Assembly: GCF_031157275.1 (NCBI RefSeq)
Contig: NZ_JAVIFW010000019.1
Location: 82,420-146,419 of the forward strand
Reading direction: 5' to 3'
From: Streptomyces sp. LHD-70
GTDB taxonomy: Bacteria > Actinomycetota > Actinomycetes > Streptomycetales > Streptomycetaceae
DNA: 64,000 nucleotides
The notes under the pieces are model-generated. The model was not told the DNA's origin. It made no database searches and worked only from the letters and a program-made list of their open reading frames with translations. Shown one piece after another: positions 15,192 to 24,504 of the stretch. A program made the position numbers and the translations under genes. The stretch's first letter is position 1. Every line of letters begins with the position of its first letter.

Positions 15192-15204
15192 TTAGACTGC
15201 GCCC
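15192..15204 (+). promoter_or_regulatory. Late-type box TTAGACTGCGCCC before portal
   Basis: The 13-mer is identical to that at 21079-21091 before the scaffold gene and has relatives at 50595 and 53157. TAGACT suits a -10 element about 30 bases upstream of the portal ATG. No conserved -35 is seen. The rest of 14995-15231 has no gene. Confidence 0.55.
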
Positions 15205-15231
15205 TCCTCGTGCCCCGGAACGGAGCTGGCC

Positions 15232-16857
15232 ATGAGTCGTTGGCGCAACCTGATCATCGATACCTGGGGAGCCCTCTCATACAAGCCCGCATTCCAGCAG
15301 GCAGCCAAGGGGCGAGCCAGCACTCTCCCCGGTCCCACGGCAGCCTCGTGGATTCCGGAAACGGACCGGCGCCGTCTGGCTGCCTACTCGGTCCTTGCCG
15401 CGTACGACACCAATCAGGCGGCGGCCCTGCTGGGGGACGAGGGCGAGGACCGCCGCGAGTACGGCGACGCCTCCCTCATCGTTGATCAAACGCTGAGCCA
15501 CTTGCTCGGCGAGACGCCGAAGATCGTGATCGGGGACGACCAAGACGCCGACGCCGACGCCGACTCCGGGGAGCGCGAGCATCTCGTGCAAGCGTGGGCA
15601 GAGTCCGAGCACCTCTGGATGCGGATGCAGCATGCCGAGCGCACCGCTGTCCTCCTGGGTGACACCGTGTACCTGCTGGCCTGGTCACGCACCAAGAATC
15701 GCCCCGTGCTGCAGACCATCGACCCTGGCTTCTACTTCCCGGTTCTGACAGACGCCGCGCTCGGTGCCGACGAGTACCCGGAGCGGGTACATCTGGCCTG
15801 GGAGGTCCCAGCAGACCCTGCCACCGGACGCCGGGCAACACTCCGGCGAGTCACTTACGAACTCGGCCCCATCGATGATGAACCCAATACTCAACGCCAG
15901 TACCCCTGGTCACCCCAGCCGAGCAGCCGCACGTGCTATCTCACCGACGCCGAATGGGACTTGGAGCACGTTCAGCGAGCCGACAGCATCGATGCGCTCT
16001 CGCTCAAGCACGCTCGATTCCGAACAAACGCCGACGGCGACGTACTCAATCGGCTCGACCTACGGCTGGACTTCCTCCCGATCGTCCATGTACCGAACAC
16101 CATCACCGGGCCGGAGCACTTCGGGCAGTCCAGCCTTCTGTCGGCCGCCCAGCTTCTCGACGACCTCGGTGCCGCGGACACCGACAGTCAACGCGCCGCT
16201 GCGACGACTGGATCGCCGATCATCGGTTTGTCAGGGGCCCGGCTTCCTGTTGATCGCAAGACGGGTCAGCCGCTGCCCGTTCAGGTGGCACCGGGCGTGG
16301 TGTGGCCGCTCGGTGAGAGTGGCCAGTTGAGCACGGTGGACACGTCTGCTCAGCTCGCCGAGATGCGTTCCTACGTAGGGGTGCTGCGTGACCGATTGTC
16401 GGTGATCAGTCGGCTGCCGGGCAGTGTTCTCGGCACGGTGGCGCCGTCCGAAGTGCCTTCCGGGTACGCGATGCAGCTGAGCTTCGGCCCGTTGGACGCG
16501 ATGGTGCGCTCGATGCGGTTGGCGCGGGCCGAAAAGTACGCGCTGCTGCTGAAGATGGTGATGCGCCTGTACCAGGCTGGCGGTGTGCTGCCCGCTGGGG
16601 AGAATCCGCGCGCTGAGGTGGCTTTCGGCTCGTACCTGCCCAGCGACCAGGCGGGAACGTTGGACCTGGTGGTCCGCGGGGTTCAGGCTGGCGTGCTGTC
16701 GCTGGAGACTGGGGTGCGGATGATGTCTGAAGGCGGCTTCCCCGTCCCGGAGGTCGGGCTTGAGTTGGGCCGTCTCCGAGTGGAGAAAGAATCAGCCCTT
16801 GCGCGGCAGGTGGAGCCTGAGGAGACAGAACCTGCGGACGGTGCGGCCGACGCGTGA
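15232..16857 (+). CDS. Phage portal protein (SPP1 gp6-like)
   Basis: 541 residues. The length, the acidic run 'DADADAD' in the N-terminal third, the central 'FLPIVHVPNTITGPEHFGQS' portal signature and the helical stretch 'MVRSMRLARAEKYALLLKMV' before an acidic C-terminus match siphovirus dodecameric portals. The protein forms the packaging channel and the docking site for terminase and connectors. CGGAGC precedes the ATG. It is separated from terL by cargo, whereas in compact phages it would follow directly. Confidence 0.9.
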   Translation: MSRWRNLIIDTWGALSYKPAFQQAAKGRASTLPGPTAASWIPETDRRRLAAYSVLAAYDTNQAAALLGDEGEDRREYGDASLIVDQTLSHLLGETPKIVIGDDQDADADADSGEREHLVQAWAESEHLWMRMQHAERTAVLLGDTVYLLAWSRTKNRPVLQTIDPGFYFPVLTDAALGADEYPERVHLAWEVPADPATGRRATLRRVTYELGPIDDEPNTQRQYPWSPQPSSRTCYLTDAEWDLEHVQRADSIDALSLKHARFRTNADGDVLNRLDLRLDFLPIVHVPNTITGPEHFGQSSLLSAAQLLDDLGAADTDSQRAAATTGSPIIGLSGARLPVDRKTGQPLPVQVAPGVVWPLGESGQLSTVDTSAQLAEMRSYVGVLRDRLSVISRLPGSVLGTVAPSEVPSGYAMQLSFGPLDAMVRSMRLARAEKYALLLKMVMRLYQAGGVLPAGENPRAEVAFGSYLPSDQAGTLDLVVRGVQAGVLSLETGVRMMSEGGFPVPEVGLELGRLRVEKESALARQVEPEETEPADGAADA

Positions 16858-16921
16858 CGGGAACGACTGGAGGCATGGTGAGGTGATGGGGGGACTCTTG
16901 GTGCAGTGAAGGGGAATGGAC

Positions 16922-17428
16922 ATGACGTGGGGCCCAACCTGGCGGGGAAGCCGTCGCATACCCACTGCGGCCGCCGTCTGCGCGCTGTTGTCGGCACCGC
17001 TGACCGCCTGCTCGCCAGCAGGCGTCGCAGCAAGTTGCGTCCCGCCGAAGTCGAAGTCGGTCAGTGCCTCCGACCTTGTCGGCACCTTCGAGGGAGCCAA
17101 GGACGCGGACGGCGCTGGCATCGTGTTGAAGGAGAAGCCCGGCGAGGACGGCGGCACGCTCTCGGTGCACAACTGGCCCACCGGGGAGTACTACCGGGAC
17201 ACCCTGGGTGCCACCTTCGACGGCACCGGAACGTGGGAGATCCAGCCCGCTTCGAAGACCGTCAAGTACCCCTTGCTGCAACTGCACTTCGAAGAACCGA
17301 AGGAGTTTGCCCCCGAGGACACGGTGGACATGCTGAGCGTCGCTTACGACAGCAAACGGACTGTGATCTACGAGGACGCCGACCCCGACGTCTGCCCCAA
17401 GTTCCGCCTGGAGCTCCAGGGGAACTGA
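16922..17428 (+). CDS. Predicted lipoprotein, 168 aa
   Basis: The N-terminus has Arg residues, a hydrophobic segment ('AAAVCALLSAPLTAC') and the lipobox LTAC, so it should be exported and lipid-anchored. The mature part ('SASDLVGTFEGAKD', 'GTWEIQPASKTVKYPLLQLH') is beta-rich, with Cys near the end. ATG 16922 has the better-spaced GAAGGGGA; ATG 16916 is too close. A surface lipoprotein in a phage head module is a typical moron, for example for superinfection exclusion, but no homologue is identified. Confidence 0.65.
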   Translation: MTWGPTWRGSRRIPTAAAVCALLSAPLTACSPAGVAASCVPPKSKSVSASDLVGTFEGAKDADGAGIVLKEKPGEDGGTLSVHNWPTGEYYRDTLGATFDGTGTWEIQPASKTVKYPLLQLHFEEPKEFAPEDTVDMLSVAYDSKRTVIYEDADPDVCPKFRLELQGN

Positions 17429-17460
17429 GCCAGCCGCTGATGGCCTCGCCAGTCGAGCTG

Positions 17461-18113
17461 TTACTCAGAGCTCAGCGGCAGGCCAGCAACCTGTGTCGCG
17501 TCTTGAGCGCTGAGGATGAAGAAGCTCTTCTCGATCTTCTGGAGCATGGGCACCGCCTGGTGTAGGACGGCCCAAGGGTCCGCCTCTGCCGGGATGCGGC
17601 GGATGGCGAGCCCTCGTCGTAAACGAATCCAGCATGCTCCAGGGCGGTAGCGACGGCACCGCCGCACGGACCATCAGCGATCCAGCCGAGTTCAGGGTGC
17701 TCGCCGAAGACGATGGGCGCTTCACCAGAGAGATCCTCTCTTTCAGCACTGCTCTCAGCGAGGCCCAGCCCGTCCTCGGCCTCCTGGGCATCTGGCTCTT
17801 GCTGCCCTGTCGCATCGCGGATCGCGGCTGACCCGATGAGGTGCTGCAGTAGTGCCGGGCCGCGCTCGCCCAACTCAGCCTTGCGGGAGGCAAAGGCGAG
17901 CAGCTTTTGGAACCCGTCGGGCCCATAGCCCGCGAGCCATTCATCCAGGGTCAGGTCGCCGCCGAAGCTCACTCGATAGTCGTCACGGTCATGGTGCTGG
18001 ACAGCGGCGATCACCTCCACGGCGAACTCAACCGCCGCAGAATCGACACCGAAGCGTTCAGCTTCGGCACGCAGCTGCTCGCGTCGAGTGCTGTTCTCCA
18101 CGCTTCGCCTCAC
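17461..18113 (-). pseudogene. Frameshifted hypothetical gene against the phage direction
   Basis: From the start at 18113 the frame gives a natural-looking acidic protein ('LRAEAERFGVDSAAVEFAVE', 'GWIADGPCGGAVATALEHAG'). Near 17615-17625 coding quality moves to another frame, which ends naturally at 17461 ('PWAVLHQAVPMLQKIEKSFF'). A one-base change in 'TACGACGAGGGCTC' accounts for this. It may be a decayed accessory gene or a sequencing error. The function is unknown; its minus orientation marks it as cargo. Confidence 0.6.
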
Positions 18114-18245
18114 GTGATCACGATCGAGGTCGGCGGGGGGCTGATGGGCGAACTCTGCGGTCAGAGTCCCTTAGGTGCAGAGGGTCGGCAGGCAGGTGGA
18201 ATCGCACAGTTGGTTCCCTGTACGGGTCTTGTCAGTGGTAGCTCC

Positions 18246-18260
18246 TACACTCCGCTGATG
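18246..18260 (+). promoter_or_regulatory. Possible leaderless-type promoter upstream of the GIY-YIG gene
   Basis: TACACT (18246-18251) is followed after 6 bases by ATG 18258, the usual spacing of a Streptomyces leaderless transcript. The resulting 48-codon frame (18258-18404) ends 5 bases before the GIY-YIG start and could be a leader peptide, or the box may simply give a 150-base leader. Otherwise 18114-18409 is empty. Confidence 0.35.
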
Positions 18261-18409
18261 CAACGCCCACGGGTACGTATCGACTACAAGGTCGCTTGCA
18301 TACGCGGTAGTTCACCGTCATCACCTGCTGGCAGAGCTTCACGGAGTGGAACTCACCATGCAGTCCGGAGCCCTTACCGCAGCCGTGCAACCAAGGGGGA
18401 TTAAGAACT

Positions 18410-20995
18410 GTGCGTTCCAGCACTGCCCTAAATGACCTGCGCGATCAGTGGATCCAGAAGGTCTGCGCAGGCATCGCTACCACCGCCCATCGTGATCCGC
18501 TGCTCGATGCAAATCGGATCGCCGGTAACCCAAACGATCTCGATCTGCTGCGTTCCCTTCTCATCCTGCAGATCGCCACCCTGGACGCGCGCGGCCAGTC
18601 TGCAACGCACATCACCGAACTACTCGCCGACCACCCGGTCTTCGCCGACCCCAAGCCGGACTCAGATCAGCTCACCAGCTTGGTCAAGCGGGTCCGCTGG
18701 CGCATGGAGCATGGTGGACTCACGAGCACCGTGATGCTGTTCGGCGTCGGATTGCGCACTGAAGCCCCGGAAGGCACGTACAGGCTCCTCCTGGAAGAGT
18801 GGTCTCGGCAGCTCTCCCGCAACGCTTCCCCCTCCCAAGTGGCCAAGGAACTGCGACGGCACTGGAGCATCGAGACCCTTGGCTTCCCAGATAACCTGAT
18901 TCCCGGTCCACTCAAGCCACTGGAGACATGCACCGAGGCGATCTGGACCAGACTCGAAGCAGAGCCGGACATACGCGTCCGGAATGTCGTAGCTCTGGCC
19001 ATGATCAAGAGCGGCAACCCGGCTCAGGAACTCTGGCTGAAGCAGTTTTCCGCCCACGAAGCCGGGCACCTGTGGAAGTTGGGTGCCGCTCTGGTTTCTT
19101 GCACCGCCGCCCTTGCCTACCTGCAAGAGGAACGCCGCTCGCCCAAGCTGAGCCGAGACGCGCAGCAGCTCTTCGCCCGCGCTCTGGAAGGGGTAGACCG
19201 CCATCTGAAGGCGCTAACCGAGGCAGTCGCATGCCTGAGCGCAACGGAGCGCGACCTGTTGCGGGACCGTACGCAGCGGGAACGCTTCCAGGACGCCTGC
19301 ATCCTGACCTTCCTGAACCACTCGCTCGAGGCCCGAACGCGATACTCCGACGGCTCATGCCTCTTCGATGCGGAGGCGCTGCACGGCACTTATGGGCCTC
19401 TGCCTTGGTGGAACATCGTCGTTCGTAGTGAAGAGGAAGCTGAGTCTGTCCGCGCCACACTCGATGAGGGAGTGCTGCCCCTCGGCTTCGAGCGGGATCC
19501 GGAGAACGCAAGCCAGCTCCTGCTCATCTGCCGTAAGCCGAGGACCGAGTCTCTGGGCATGCGCGCCACCTTCACGTTCGATCTGGACAACCCGGCCCAC
19601 GCCTGCGAGCTGCTCCTCATAGCGAAGCGCTCGGGCATTCCCGTTGATTTCTACGCACACTCGGTCAACAAGTACGACGAAATCGAGTCCGCCAACCTCG
19701 GCACCTTGTACGTGCCGATCGGCCCTGAACTTGCCAGCCTGATCGCGGAAGTCGCCACCGAAGCACTGACCCGATCCCTGCCGGGGGCTCGCGACTGCGA
19801 CCACGATCAATACAAGGGAGTCGAGTCGCTCTCCGCAGCGTTGCGACATCTGCCCCGTGCTCGGGTGGAGCACTTCTCCTCGGGGCGCCAGATCCTTGCT
19901 TCGTCCCAACGCGATCTCGAGGGCGGTATCTCACCGTTGTCGACTGACCCGCCAGTCGCTCTGTCTGGATTCTTCAAGGGCGCCAAGGGGCGTCAGAAGC
20001 CCGGCAAGTCGCAGCAGGCACGCACCGGGGCTTCTCCGCTTCGAACCACCGGCTTCGTGTACGTCCAGCGGAACCCCGCCTTCCCGTCCATGCTCAAGAT
20101 CGGCAGCACAGACCAGCTTTCGGAGGACAGGGCGAGGGGCCTGTCACGGACATCGGTCCCCTTCCCCTTCGAGGTGCTCTTCCGGGCCAACACCGCCCGC
20201 CCAGAAGAGGTCGAACGTGCTGTCCATCGCCTCCTCACGGCCCAACGGGTGACCTCGAACAGAGAGTTCTTCTACGTCTCCCTGGAGGTGGCCGTCGAGG
20301 CGATCCGCCGATGCCAAGCGGAGGTGACCGGGATCAGGAGTTGGGCACCTGCCCCGGTCATCCACCACCTGCGAGCAGGAGATCGCGTCGTCCTGCCCCT
20401 GAAGGCCGGGCAGTTGTTCGCGCTGACTGCGTACACCCAGTTGGCCAGCCCGTCCGCCGAGATCCTCGACAGCTGGCAGGCCGACGGGGACAACGACCTC
20501 CTCGAGATCCACGCCACGCATGATCCGGGACACGTGGCCGGAATCAGCGACAACGATCCGGGCGCCTCCGAGGACCCTGTTCCGTTCCTCAACAGAGACG
20601 GCAGCGCGCCCAACGGCATGCTTCACGGCCGGGAGCGCCTGGTAGCCGGAGATCGGCTGGTCTGGTTGTCGGACGCGGAGGGACCGGCGGACGCTCGCGG
20701 TGTCGTGTTCGAATCGAGCTCCTTCTGCCAGGTCACCTACCGGACGTCAGCGCCGCGGCCGGGCCCGCAGGGCGTTCCGCCAATGCTGAACGATCTTGCG
20801 CGAGACACTCCTGACGCCATGGGAGCGGTTGTCAGAGACGTGCTCTCACTCGCTCGCCCGCGGTCCTGGGCTCCCAGAAACCCCCAAGAAGGCGACGACA
20901 GCTGGCTGAGGGCAGCCACAGATCCCCAGCCACCCGAGTTCTGGCTTCGTCAACTCCAGCGGCCACGCAAGAACAACCACCGGCGCCAGAGCTGA
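18410..20995 (+). CDS. Large GIY-YIG (T5orf172-type) nuclease-domain protein
   Basis: 861 residues. About 540 N-terminal residues are helical and unrecognised. Residues 545-640 are a GIY-YIG domain of T5orf172/MUG113 type ('TGFVYVQRNPAFPSMLKIGS', 'EVERAVHRLLTAQRVTSNRE', 'FFYVSLEVAVEAIRRC'): Tyr, Lys and Glu in catalytic-like places. A beta-rich C-terminal extension ('HHLRAGDRVVLPLKAGQLFA', 'RLVAGDRLVWLSDAEG') follows. The size and a position between portal and scaffold suggest a defence or homing-like nuclease carried as cargo rather than a morphogenesis protein. GTG 18410 follows AAGGGGGA. Confidence 0.75.
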   Translation: MRSSTALNDLRDQWIQKVCAGIATTAHRDPLLDANRIAGNPNDLDLLRSLLILQIATLDARGQSATHITELLADHPVFADPKPDSDQLTSLVKRVRWRMEHGGLTSTVMLFGVGLRTEAPEGTYRLLLEEWSRQLSRNASPSQVAKELRRHWSIETLGFPDNLIPGPLKPLETCTEAIWTRLEAEPDIRVRNVVALAMIKSGNPAQELWLKQFSAHEAGHLWKLGAALVSCTAALAYLQEERRSPKLSRDAQQLFARALEGVDRHLKALTEAVACLSATERDLLRDRTQRERFQDACILTFLNHSLEARTRYSDGSCLFDAEALHGTYGPLPWWNIVVRSEEEAESVRATLDEGVLPLGFERDPENASQLLLICRKPRTESLGMRATFTFDLDNPAHACELLLIAKRSGIPVDFYAHSVNKYDEIESANLGTLYVPIGPELASLIAEVATEALTRSLPGARDCDHDQYKGVESLSAALRHLPRARVEHFSSGRQILASSQRDLEGGISPLSTDPPVALSGFFKGAKGRQKPGKSQQARTGASPLRTTGFVYVQRNPAFPSMLKIGSTDQLSEDRARGLSRTSVPFPFEVLFRANTARPEEVERAVHRLLTAQRVTSNREFFYVSLEVAVEAIRRCQAEVTGIRSWAPAPVIHHLRAGDRVVLPLKAGQLFALTAYTQLASPSAEILDSWQADGDNDLLEIHATHDPGHVAGISDNDPGASEDPVPFLNRDGSAPNGMLHGRERLVAGDRLVWLSDAEGPADARGVVFESSSFCQVTYRTSAPRPGPQGVPPMLNDLARDTPDAMGAVVRDVLSLARPRSWAPRNPQEGDDSWLRAATDPQPPEFWLRQLQRPRKNNHRRQS

Positions 20996-21078
20996 GCGAG
21001 GGGTCGGCAGCCGTGTCACCTCATCCGCCGACAAGCCACCCTGAATCTGCCCTCTATCGGTCGTGCGGCGCGCCGGGT

Positions 21079-21091
21079 TTAGACTGCGCCC
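21079..21091 (+). promoter_or_regulatory. Late-type box TTAGACTGCGCCC before scaffold
   Basis: It is an exact copy of the box upstream of the portal gene, 33 bases before the scaffold start. It restarts phage transcription after the GIY-YIG cargo. Confidence 0.55.
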
Positions 21092-21124
21092 GCGCGGGGG
21101 CGGCTGGGCAAGGAGAGTGTGCTC

Positions 21125-21841
21125 TTGAACGCGCGCCCGGCACGGCCGCCCCTCCCCCTCGCGCCCCTCGGTTTCCGCCGAGACGGACGCCCGATCCTGC
21201 CGATCCTCGGCGCCGCGGACGACGAGATCGGCGGAGACCAGACCAGCGAGGGCACAACTCCTGCTCTTCCATCGAACCAGGCTGCTGATCAAGTCACGCT
21301 GACTCAGGACGAGTTGTCCCGTCGCTTCACGAGGGAGAAGGACCAGGGCCGTCGGGCCGGTGTGCGCGAGCTTCTGGCGCAGCTCGGGTTCGACAACGCC
21401 CGCGCACTGCACGAGTTCGTGCAGTCGCAGCGGGACGCCGAGCAGTCGAGGCTGTCTGACCTGGAACGCCGCGAGCAGGAACTTGCCGCGCGGGAGCAAG
21501 AGGTCGCCGCGCTGGAAGGCTCCGCGGCCGCCCGGGAGCGGGACGCCGCACGGCGATCCGTCCTCGTCGGCCTTGGCGCCGCAGGCGTGGAGCTGGAGGA
21601 CGCGGCCGTCCTCTTGTCCCGTACGACGGACGAGGAAGCGGACGACGCAGCGCTCCGCAAAGCGGCGGACAAGCTCAAGAGCAGGCGGCCGGAGCTCTTC
21701 GGTCAGCGTCCGGCCACCCCGCCGCCCTCCGGAAGTCCTGACGGTGGTGCACCGCCCCGTCAGGGCAAGAACCCGCCCCGACCGGGTACGGCTGGCCTGG
21801 AGATGGCACGGCGTCGCGGCCACCTGACCACCATCCCGTAG
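21125..21841 (+). CDS. Capsid scaffolding protein
   Basis: About 238 residues. The pattern is typical: a disordered Pro-rich N-terminus, an acidic stretch, a long coiled coil ('RLSDLERREQELAAREQEVA'), a small helical bundle ('AAGVELEDAAVLLSRTTDEE') and a basic, Pro/Gly-rich tail that can contact the capsid protein. Scaffolds template procapsid assembly and then leave. TTG 21125 has AGGAG at 10 bases; GTG 21119 is the alternative. The decoration protein and capsid genes follow, as usual. Confidence 0.8.
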   Translation: MNARPARPPLPLAPLGFRRDGRPILPILGAADDEIGGDQTSEGTTPALPSNQAADQVTLTQDELSRRFTREKDQGRRAGVRELLAQLGFDNARALHEFVQSQRDAEQSRLSDLERREQELAAREQEVAALEGSAAARERDAARRSVLVGLGAAGVELEDAAVLLSRTTDEEADDAALRKAADKLKSRRPELFGQRPATPPPSGSPDGGAPPRQGKNPPRPGTAGLEMARRRGHLTTIP

Positions 21842-21966
21842 CCGCCTCACACCGTTCAGCCGCAGCAGGGACCGTGCCCCACCCCCGAGATCACGGACGA
21901 CGGCGCCACAACGTGGCGCGCTGGCAAAGCCCCCGTACCGGATCTCCCGTAAGGACACCGCCCACC

Positions 21967-22377
21967 ATGGATCTTCAGCCGATCACGACCACCGAGCACG
22001 TCACCGCCGACCGCCCCTGGCTCGTATCGCGGCACGGCCTCGACACCCCGCTGAGCGTCACCCTGGACGTCGCGCTCTTCTCCCCCGGCGAGCACTACAC
22101 GCCGGGCCATGAGACCCAGCCGCGGTCCTGCTTCACCTCGGGTATTCCCCTCGGTCGGGTCACCTCGACTGGCCTGTACGGCCCGTGGGAGGCGGACGCC
22201 TGTGACGGTCGCGAGGTGTTCGCCGGCGTCCTGCTCGCCGAGGTGCACTTCGCCCCCGGCTCGCGGCGTGCGGCAGGCGCGCTGCACTGGCACGGCGTCG
22301 TCGCTGCAGCCCAGCTCCCGTGCGGTCTCGACCCGGCGGCGATCACCTGCTCCACCGCACAGATCCACTTCGTCTAG
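21967..22377 (+). CDS. Head decoration protein (lambda gpD-like)
   Basis: 136 residues with the gpD-family pattern: an N-terminal strand, then 'CFTSGIPLGRVTSTGLYGPW', 'VFAGVLLAEVHFAPG' and a hydrophobic beta ending. Decoration proteins form trimers on the expanded capsid and stabilise it. ATG 21967 with GTAAGGA upstream is preferred to longer frames. Its place directly before the major capsid gene matches lambda D-E order. Confidence 0.85.
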   Translation: MDLQPITTTEHVTADRPWLVSRHGLDTPLSVTLDVALFSPGEHYTPGHETQPRSCFTSGIPLGRVTSTGLYGPWEADACDGREVFAGVLLAEVHFAPGSRRAAGALHWHGVVAAAQLPCGLDPAAITCSTAQIHFV

Positions 22378-22397
22378 GCAGGGGGATCGACGCACCC

Positions 22398-23444
22398 ATG
22401 CTGGACACCCTGCTACGCGACATCGACGCGACGGACATCAACGCCTTCGCCCGCACTATCACCACCCCGGACGACTTCGAGCTGACCCGGACGGTGATGC
22501 CCGAACGGCGCCTGAACTCCGTCAAGTTCAGGATCAAGAGCAGCAAGCGTCGTGTGAACGCCGCCAAGTTCCGGTCCTACGACGCGCAGACCGCCGTGGC
22601 CCGGCGCCAGGCCGAGCGCATCATCACTGAAGGCATGCTGCCGCCGCTCGGCCAGAAGCTGATCGTCGGTGAACTGGAGCAGATCCTCCTGGACACGGCG
22701 CGCGGAGCGGACGCGTCGGAGTTCGTGGAGCTGCTCTACGACGACGTCGAACGGCACGTTGAGTCGATCCACAACCGTATGGAACTGGCCGCCGGTGACC
22801 TCCTCGTCGACGGCATCTTCACCCTCAATGGGGAGAACGGGCTGAACCTGGAGGCGGACTTCGGCGTACCGACCGCCAACAAGCCCACGGCGGCCAAACC
22901 CTGGTCCGACCCGACCAGCGATCCGATTGCGGACGAGCTGCGCTGGATCGAGTACCTGAGGTCGATCGGCGCCCCGCTCCCGGCTCGCGTCATCACGTCG
23001 TACAAGGCCCGCGCCGTGCTCGCGGCGAACGACGCCTACCGGGCGGCGTACTACGGCAGCGTCAACGGCTCCACGACGCCCACCGCGGTCCTCGCGCCGA
23101 ACGAGGTCGAGGTCGTCCGCGCCCGCTACAACCTGCCTCCGATCACGGTGTACGACGTCCAGATCTCGGTGGACGACACGTACCAGCGCGTCATCCCGGA
23201 GGATCGGTGGATCCTGATCCCGCCGAACCCCGAGTCCTGGGCCGAGACGCAGTACGGCGTTACGGCCGAGTCCCTTGTCCTCACCAGCGGCTCCAACCCC
23301 GCGCTGCTCCGCGAGGACGCCCCGGGCATTGTCATCACGAGCGGGCATCAGGACGACCCGGTCCAGGTGTGGACGAAGGGCGCGGCGGTCGCGATGCCGG
23401 TGCTGTACGTACCGGATATCCACGTGACGGCGAAGGTGCTGTGA
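22398..23444 (+). CDS. Major capsid protein (lambda gpE family)
   Basis: 348 residues. 'TITTPDDFELTRTVMPERRL', 'FRSYDAQTAVARRQAERIIT', 'RMELAAGDLLVDGIFTLNGE' and the C-terminal 'ESLVLTSGSNPALLREDAPG' fit the HK97-fold phage capsid protein E family. It assembles the icosahedral head on the scaffold. It follows the decoration gene after 20 bases, with AGGGGGAT before the ATG. Confidence 0.93.
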   Translation: MLDTLLRDIDATDINAFARTITTPDDFELTRTVMPERRLNSVKFRIKSSKRRVNAAKFRSYDAQTAVARRQAERIITEGMLPPLGQKLIVGELEQILLDTARGADASEFVELLYDDVERHVESIHNRMELAAGDLLVDGIFTLNGENGLNLEADFGVPTANKPTAAKPWSDPTSDPIADELRWIEYLRSIGAPLPARVITSYKARAVLAANDAYRAAYYGSVNGSTTPTAVLAPNEVEVVRARYNLPPITVYDVQISVDDTYQRVIPEDRWILIPPNPESWAETQYGVTAESLVLTSGSNPALLREDAPGIVITSGHQDDPVQVWTKGAAVAMPVLYVPDIHVTAKVL

Positions 23445-23445
23445 C

Positions 23446-23661
23446 ATGGCTGCCCAGAGAGAAGGGCCATCGCCCGGTGGCGGCCGCCGTCTCGCCGAGA
23501 CAGTCTTCGTGACCGACCCGACCACCCATGACACCGTCGTCCTCAAGGCCGGGTCGGAGGTCCAAGACCCGGCCTTGGCTGCGCAGATCACCCACCCCGA
23601 CGCCTGGGAGCCGAATTTCTCGGCACCGCGGAGCCCTCGCCGGACCCGTTCGACCGACTGA
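23446..23661 (+). CDS. Small post-capsid phage protein, 71 aa
   Basis: It begins one base after the capsid stop codon. The core 'ETVFVTDPTTHDTVVLKAGS' is a short beta motif recurring in actinophage proteins encoded just after the capsid gene; the C-terminus is basic. It may be a head accessory or connector-associated protein. The call rests on position. Confidence 0.6.
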   Translation: MAAQREGPSPGGGRRLAETVFVTDPTTHDTVVLKAGSEVQDPALAAQITHPDAWEPNFSAPRSPRRTRSTD

Positions 23662-23721
23662 CGTCGACGGGCGGGGTGAACGAGCACTCCGCTCGCCGGC
23701 GCCACACCGAAAGGCAGTCCG

Positions 23722-24033
23722 ATGCGACTGACCGACAACGACTACGCGTATCTACGATCAGAGTTGGGGCCGACGGACCCAGCTGACCTGGACCCGCGCT
23801 ACCAACGGCTCGGCTCTCTCCAGGCTGTCGCCACGGAGGTTCTACGCGAGCGGAAAGCAGCCCTCGTCTCCGACCCGCTGTCCGTCACGGTGCAGGGCGT
23901 TGCCACGGTCAACAATGCGGAGAACGTCCGAGCGCTTGAGCGTCAGATCACGGCACTTGAGGAGCTCGCGGTGGACGACAGCATCAACACCCACGCAGTA
24001 CCCGTACCGCTGTGGCGCAGCCGGAGCCGCTGA
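23722..24033 (+). CDS. Putative head-tail connector-region protein, 103 aa
   Basis: It is mostly helical ('DLDPRYQRLGSLQAVATEVL', 'ENVRALERQITALEELAVDD') and encoded where head-completion proteins are found. GAAAGGCAG precedes the ATG. It is the last phage-structural gene of the left half; the next one on the + strand appears only at 50.6 kb. Confidence 0.6.
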   Translation: MRLTDNDYAYLRSELGPTDPADLDPRYQRLGSLQAVATEVLRERKAALVSDPLSVTVQGVATVNNAENVRALERQITALEELAVDDSINTHAVPVPLWRSRSR

Positions 24034-24117
24034 GCTGCGTGATCAATACGCCTGCGGTGCGGGGCACTTGGCTGTGATGAACTTACGTTCGTTCGCAGAG
24101 AGTTAGAGGGGGAGACA

Positions 24118-24495
24118 ATGACAGCCGATAAGACGGCCCCTGTAGCGTTCGTTCCCAGGAGTGTCAGCGAAGACGCACGTCGGGTGGGGAGGGCGGCGTT
24201 TATCTTGATGCTCCTCGCCGCGGCCGCCTGGGGATGGTTCGGCTACCTGATGCTCGCCCCCTGGGGCCCTACAGACATGTCGTCGACCTCCGAGCTCCTG
24301 TGCCGAGGTGTCTTGATCGAGCCGTTGCCTGGCAACAACGAATGTCACAGCGACCTACGCCAGTGGACCCCGCTTCTGGGCATCCTGGCGCTGGCGGTGA
24401 TCACGTCGGTCGCCGCCTCAGCGACCACGGTGTACTCCATGGTCCTCTCCCGCCTGGCGCGCAGCGATGGGCCGAGCATCCCGTCGCAGAGCTGA
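24118..24495 (+). CDS. Two-TM membrane protein, 125 aa
   Basis: The hydrophobic segments 'AAFILMLLAAAAWGWFGYLM' (about 29-48) and 'LLGILALAVITSVAASATTV' (about 83-102) flank an extracytoplasmic loop containing two Cys residues. The family is unknown. GAGGGGGAGA precedes the ATG. It is the first non-structural gene at the junction between the phage head module and the T7SS region. Confidence 0.65.
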   Translation: MTADKTAPVAFVPRSVSEDARRVGRAAFILMLLAAAAWGWFGYLMLAPWGPTDMSSTSELLCRGVLIEPLPGNNECHSDLRQWTPLLGILALAVITSVAASATTVYSMVLSRLARSDGPSIPSQS

Positions 24496-24504
24496 GTTCA
24501 GACA

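Noticed and set aside
15538..15563. GACGCC-type hexamer repeats
   Set aside because: They encode the acidic run in the portal protein and are simple coding repeats, not a CRISPR or iteron array.
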